A stretch of 64,000 nucleotides of DNA from Bugulina stolonifera (Eukaryota > Bryozoa > Gymnolaemata > Cheilostomatida > Bugulidae), in contig OW285196.1 in the NCBI GenBank assembly GCA_935421135.1, positions 13,451,001 to 13,515,000 on the forward strand. Reading direction: 5' to 3'. Position numbers and translations under genes: made by a program. The notes under the pieces were generated by a model. That model saw only the letters and a program-made list of their open reading frames with translations. It was not told the origin of the DNA and ran no database searches. This document shows positions 61,328 to 64,000 of this stretch, piece after piece. Within the stretch, counting starts at the first letter, position 1, and every line of letters begins with the position of its first letter.

Positions 61328-62490
61328 CCATTGAAATTTATTTAGGTAGTATATAGTATAGTATATATTAGTGTCTATATGCTGAAAGATAGTCGGTAGT
61401 CAAGATAGCCGATAGTCAACCTGTTTTCTCCATTGAAATTTATTTAGGTAGTATATAGTATAGTATATATTAGTGTCTATATGCTGAAAGATAGTCGGTA
61501 GTCAAGATAGCCGATAGTCAACCTGTTTTCTCCATTGAAATTTATTTAGGTAGTATATAGTATAGTATATATTAGTGTCTATATGCTGAAAGATAGTCGG
61601 TAGTCAAGATAGCCGATAGTCAACCTGTTTTCTCCATTGAAATTTATTTAGGTAGTATATAGTATAGTATATATTAGTGTCTATATGCTGAAAGATAGTC
61701 GGTAGTCAAGATAGCCGATAGTCAACCTGTTTTCTCCATTGAAATTTATTTAGGTAGTATATAGTATAGTATATATTAGTGTCTATATGCTGAAAGATAG
61801 TCGGTAGTCAAGATAGCCGATAGTCAACCTGTTTTCTCCATTGAAATTTATTTAGGTAGTATATAGTATAGTATATATTAGTGTCTATATGCTGAAAGAT
61901 AGTCGGTAGTCAAGATAGCCGATAGTCAACCTGTTTTCTCCATTGAAATTTATTTAGGTAGTATATAGTATAGTATATATTAGTGTCTATATGCTGAAAG
62001 ATAGTCGGTAGTCAAGATAGCCGATAGTCAACCTGTTTTCTCCATTGAAATTTATTTAGGTAGTATATAGTATAGTATATATTAGTGTCTATATGCTGAA
62101 AGATAGTCGGTAGTCAAGATAGCCGATAGTCAACCTGTTTTCTCCATTGAAATTTATTTAGGTAGTATATAGTATAGTATATATTAGTGTCTATATGCTG
62201 AAAGATAGTCGGTAGTCAAGATAGCCGATAGTCAACCTGTTTTCTCCATTGAAATTTATTTAGGTAGTATATAGTATAGTATATATTAGTGTCTATATGC
62301 TGAAAGATAGTCGGTAGTCAAGATAGCCGATAGTCAACCTGTTTTCTCCATTGAAATTTATTTAGGTAGTATATAGTATAGTATATATTAGTGTCTATAT
62401 GCTGAAAGATAGTCGGTAGTCAAGATAGCCGATAGTCAACCTGTTTTCTCCATTGAAATTTATTTAGGTAGTATATAGTATAGTATATAT
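61328..62490. repeat. 102-bp satellite array, about 11.4 near-identical copies
   Basis: The spacing is exactly 102 bp and I see no internal differences between complete units. Each contains CCATTGAAATTTATTTAGG and GATAGTCGGTAGTC. The last unit is cut off after AGTATATATT, where the LTR at 62491 begins. Confidence 0.97.
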
Positions 62491-64000
62491 TGTAATGGTT
62501 TCTGTAATTTGGTGCGGTCGTCCGTGGACGACTATCGACCCAGAAATGAAGTGCCTATGAGTGGTAATAGGACTTCGCATTACATGAAAGATCGAGCGGT
62601 CTCAGTAGCCCAAACACTACCAAAGACGACCCATCTGATCTCAAGTCCGACCTTCAGACTATACAATGAAAGAGAGTGATCCTACCTAGTAGGCGGTTCG
62701 ACTGGCGAACGACCTGGCAAAAGGAAGTGAAAGTCTCTGTATCAAGTATAGATGTGTCTTTATTGAAAGCCAAGTGAAGACTGAGACAATGAACATATAA
62801 AACAGTGCACTTTATATAGTATTGGAACTTCCGGAGGAAGTTCCGGTGGAAAGTTCTAGAATAGTATTTCACAATCAAAACAAGTCTGATGCAATGTCTA
62901 TTAATAAGCATTAACCTTCTTGAAGGACACTAGGATACAAGCAAAAGCCAGACATATACGTCATGGAAAAGTACAGTAAAGTATACAATAACAATGCTTA
63001 ACTAATTATAGACACTTTAGACTAACAGTCGGGGTCGGGTCGGCTTATGGCCTGATAATTGTAATTAAGAGTACTGTTTATCCAGGGAGCCATATAGGAA
63101 TTAGAGTCCTGGTTTCTGCTGTTCTAGCAAGTAGTCTAGACACAGCACATAATGTTAATGTTCCTAGATGGTCGGCCTCGGCCATCGGGGTCGGCCTTTA
63201 AGAGTTGTCCAGACCATCACATAGCCCCCCTATTAGTGGTACAGGGGACTACTAATATACCATGGGAAGACAACTTTCTGGGGGTCGACTCTGCGTCCAA
63301 TATCCTCCAGGTTTCCAATCCATTAGGTATGGGTGTACGAAGCTGGCGAGCGCCACACTCTTCCAGCTAGTGACTTCTTTCAGCAACGGCTCAGCAATGG
63401 TTACTGTCTGGGTCCTTAGGTCCTTCTTCCAATGAACCTGTTCAGGGGGTCGGCCTCGTGTCCATGTGGCCATTCCTGTTCCTAGTCTGTGCCTTCGTCC
63501 TTGGCCGTCTAGGCTTGTCATCAGGTGACTCGTCCCTCTTGGTGTCTGTGGCCGAAAGGAGATCGGCGGCTTCGGTCTATCTGGCGGTTCTGGTGAGGTT
63601 GGTCGACTTTCCATCTTTCTTGGGAGTGTTGGGTTGCACTGGGTCCCTTGTCCCTGGCTGATGGACTCTTGTGTCCTTGGGTAGACTGTTTCTTCCTTGG
63701 TCCATTGTCTGTTGCAAGGCCAAGGTGCTGGAAAGGGTCGTCAGCACCATCTGGGGAGTGAGTTAAGTCGGCCTTCCTGTCAGGGGGTTTGTCAGGTTCC
63801 TTGCATACCGGTATAGGCTTGCCTCGGCTATCTGTGGGTTGCAACCTCGAGTCGGGTGTCACAGCTTCTGCCTCTTGTTGGGGAGCCGTGATTTGTTCTG
63901 ATTTCCCGGCGGTTAGATTTGCAGATACAATCTGAAGTTCTGCTGTCAAATCCTTTGGCTCGTCTTTGGGTTCGTCCAGCGAGAGCTCTGCTGGGTTGGT
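62491..64000 (-). mobile_element. 3' end of an LTR retroelement running off the right edge
   Basis: 62491 to about 62850 matches, in minus orientation, the 3' part of the LTR family at 31446 and 54740 (ACTATATAAAG, AATAAAG and the terminal CCATTACAATA). Beyond it the sequence is markedly more GC-rich than the host DNA and carries minus-strand open frames. That is the order expected for a 3' LTR followed, further into the element, by the end of its polyprotein. The rest lies outside the window. Confidence 0.7.
63252..63949 (-). pseudogene. C-terminal part of a retroelement polyprotein (unidentified, two overlapping frames)
   Basis: Two minus-strand frames, 63949-63521 and 63614-63252, overlap by about 90 nt. 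Both are hydrophilic, Pro-, Arg- and Gln-rich, and neither shows protease, polymerase or integrase motifs. They may be one coding region split by a frameshift. The link to the retroelement is positional only. I cannot name the family. Confidence 0.45.

Overview
The window reads as nuclear DNA of a marine invertebrate, most likely a sponge (inference, moderate confidence). It is AT-rich. Its genes are split into many short exons with clean GT..AG introns, mostly phase 1, and it carries minisatellites, tRNA-like SINE bodies, LTR elements and dense GTACATGTAC-type palindromes. There are no bacterial operons, rRNA genes or CRISPR arrays. Four host genes were rebuilt exon by exon; in each, every junction keeps phase and the summed coding length is a multiple of three.

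Layout. 1-2490: a GC-rich edge fragment, one orphan candidate exon and little else. 2491-14856 (+): a 13-exon secreted matrix metalloproteinase with a hemopexin propeller. 16031-21996 (-): a 9-exon type II membrane carbohydrate sulfotransferase, convergent with the protease, with a 31-bp minisatellite in one intron. 25285-43271 (-): a 20-exon single-pass receptor whose ectodomain follows the EGF/insulin-receptor plan (L domain, Cys-rich, L domain, Cys-rich). Two discoidin-like modules sit inside the first Cys-rich region, a Thr-rich stalk precedes the membrane helix, and the tail is Lys-rich with no kinase. A complete Ty3/Gypsy element (36853-41587, 221-bp LTRs, ATAAT target duplication) sits in one of its introns. 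46370-56718 (+): a secreted lectin-like gene, divergent from the receptor, with two tandem discoidin/fucolectin-type modules and a terminal six-cysteine CS-alpha-beta-like domain. The second module has an in-frame TGA. 56719-64000: mostly repeats, including a piggyBac-like TTAA-flanked element, a near-perfect 102-bp satellite, and the 3' end of another LTR retroelement running off the edge.

How the genes relate. All four host genes encode secretory-pathway or cell-surface products: matrix proteolysis, glycan sulfation, a cell-surface receptor, and a secreted glycan-binding protein. This suggests an extracellular-matrix or recognition neighbourhood, but nothing in the sequence shows co-regulation. 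The most unusual items are the kinase-less receptor with embedded discoidin modules, the lectin/CS-alpha-beta fusion with its internal stop, and the metalloproteinase lacking both the classical cysteine switch and the structural-zinc loop.
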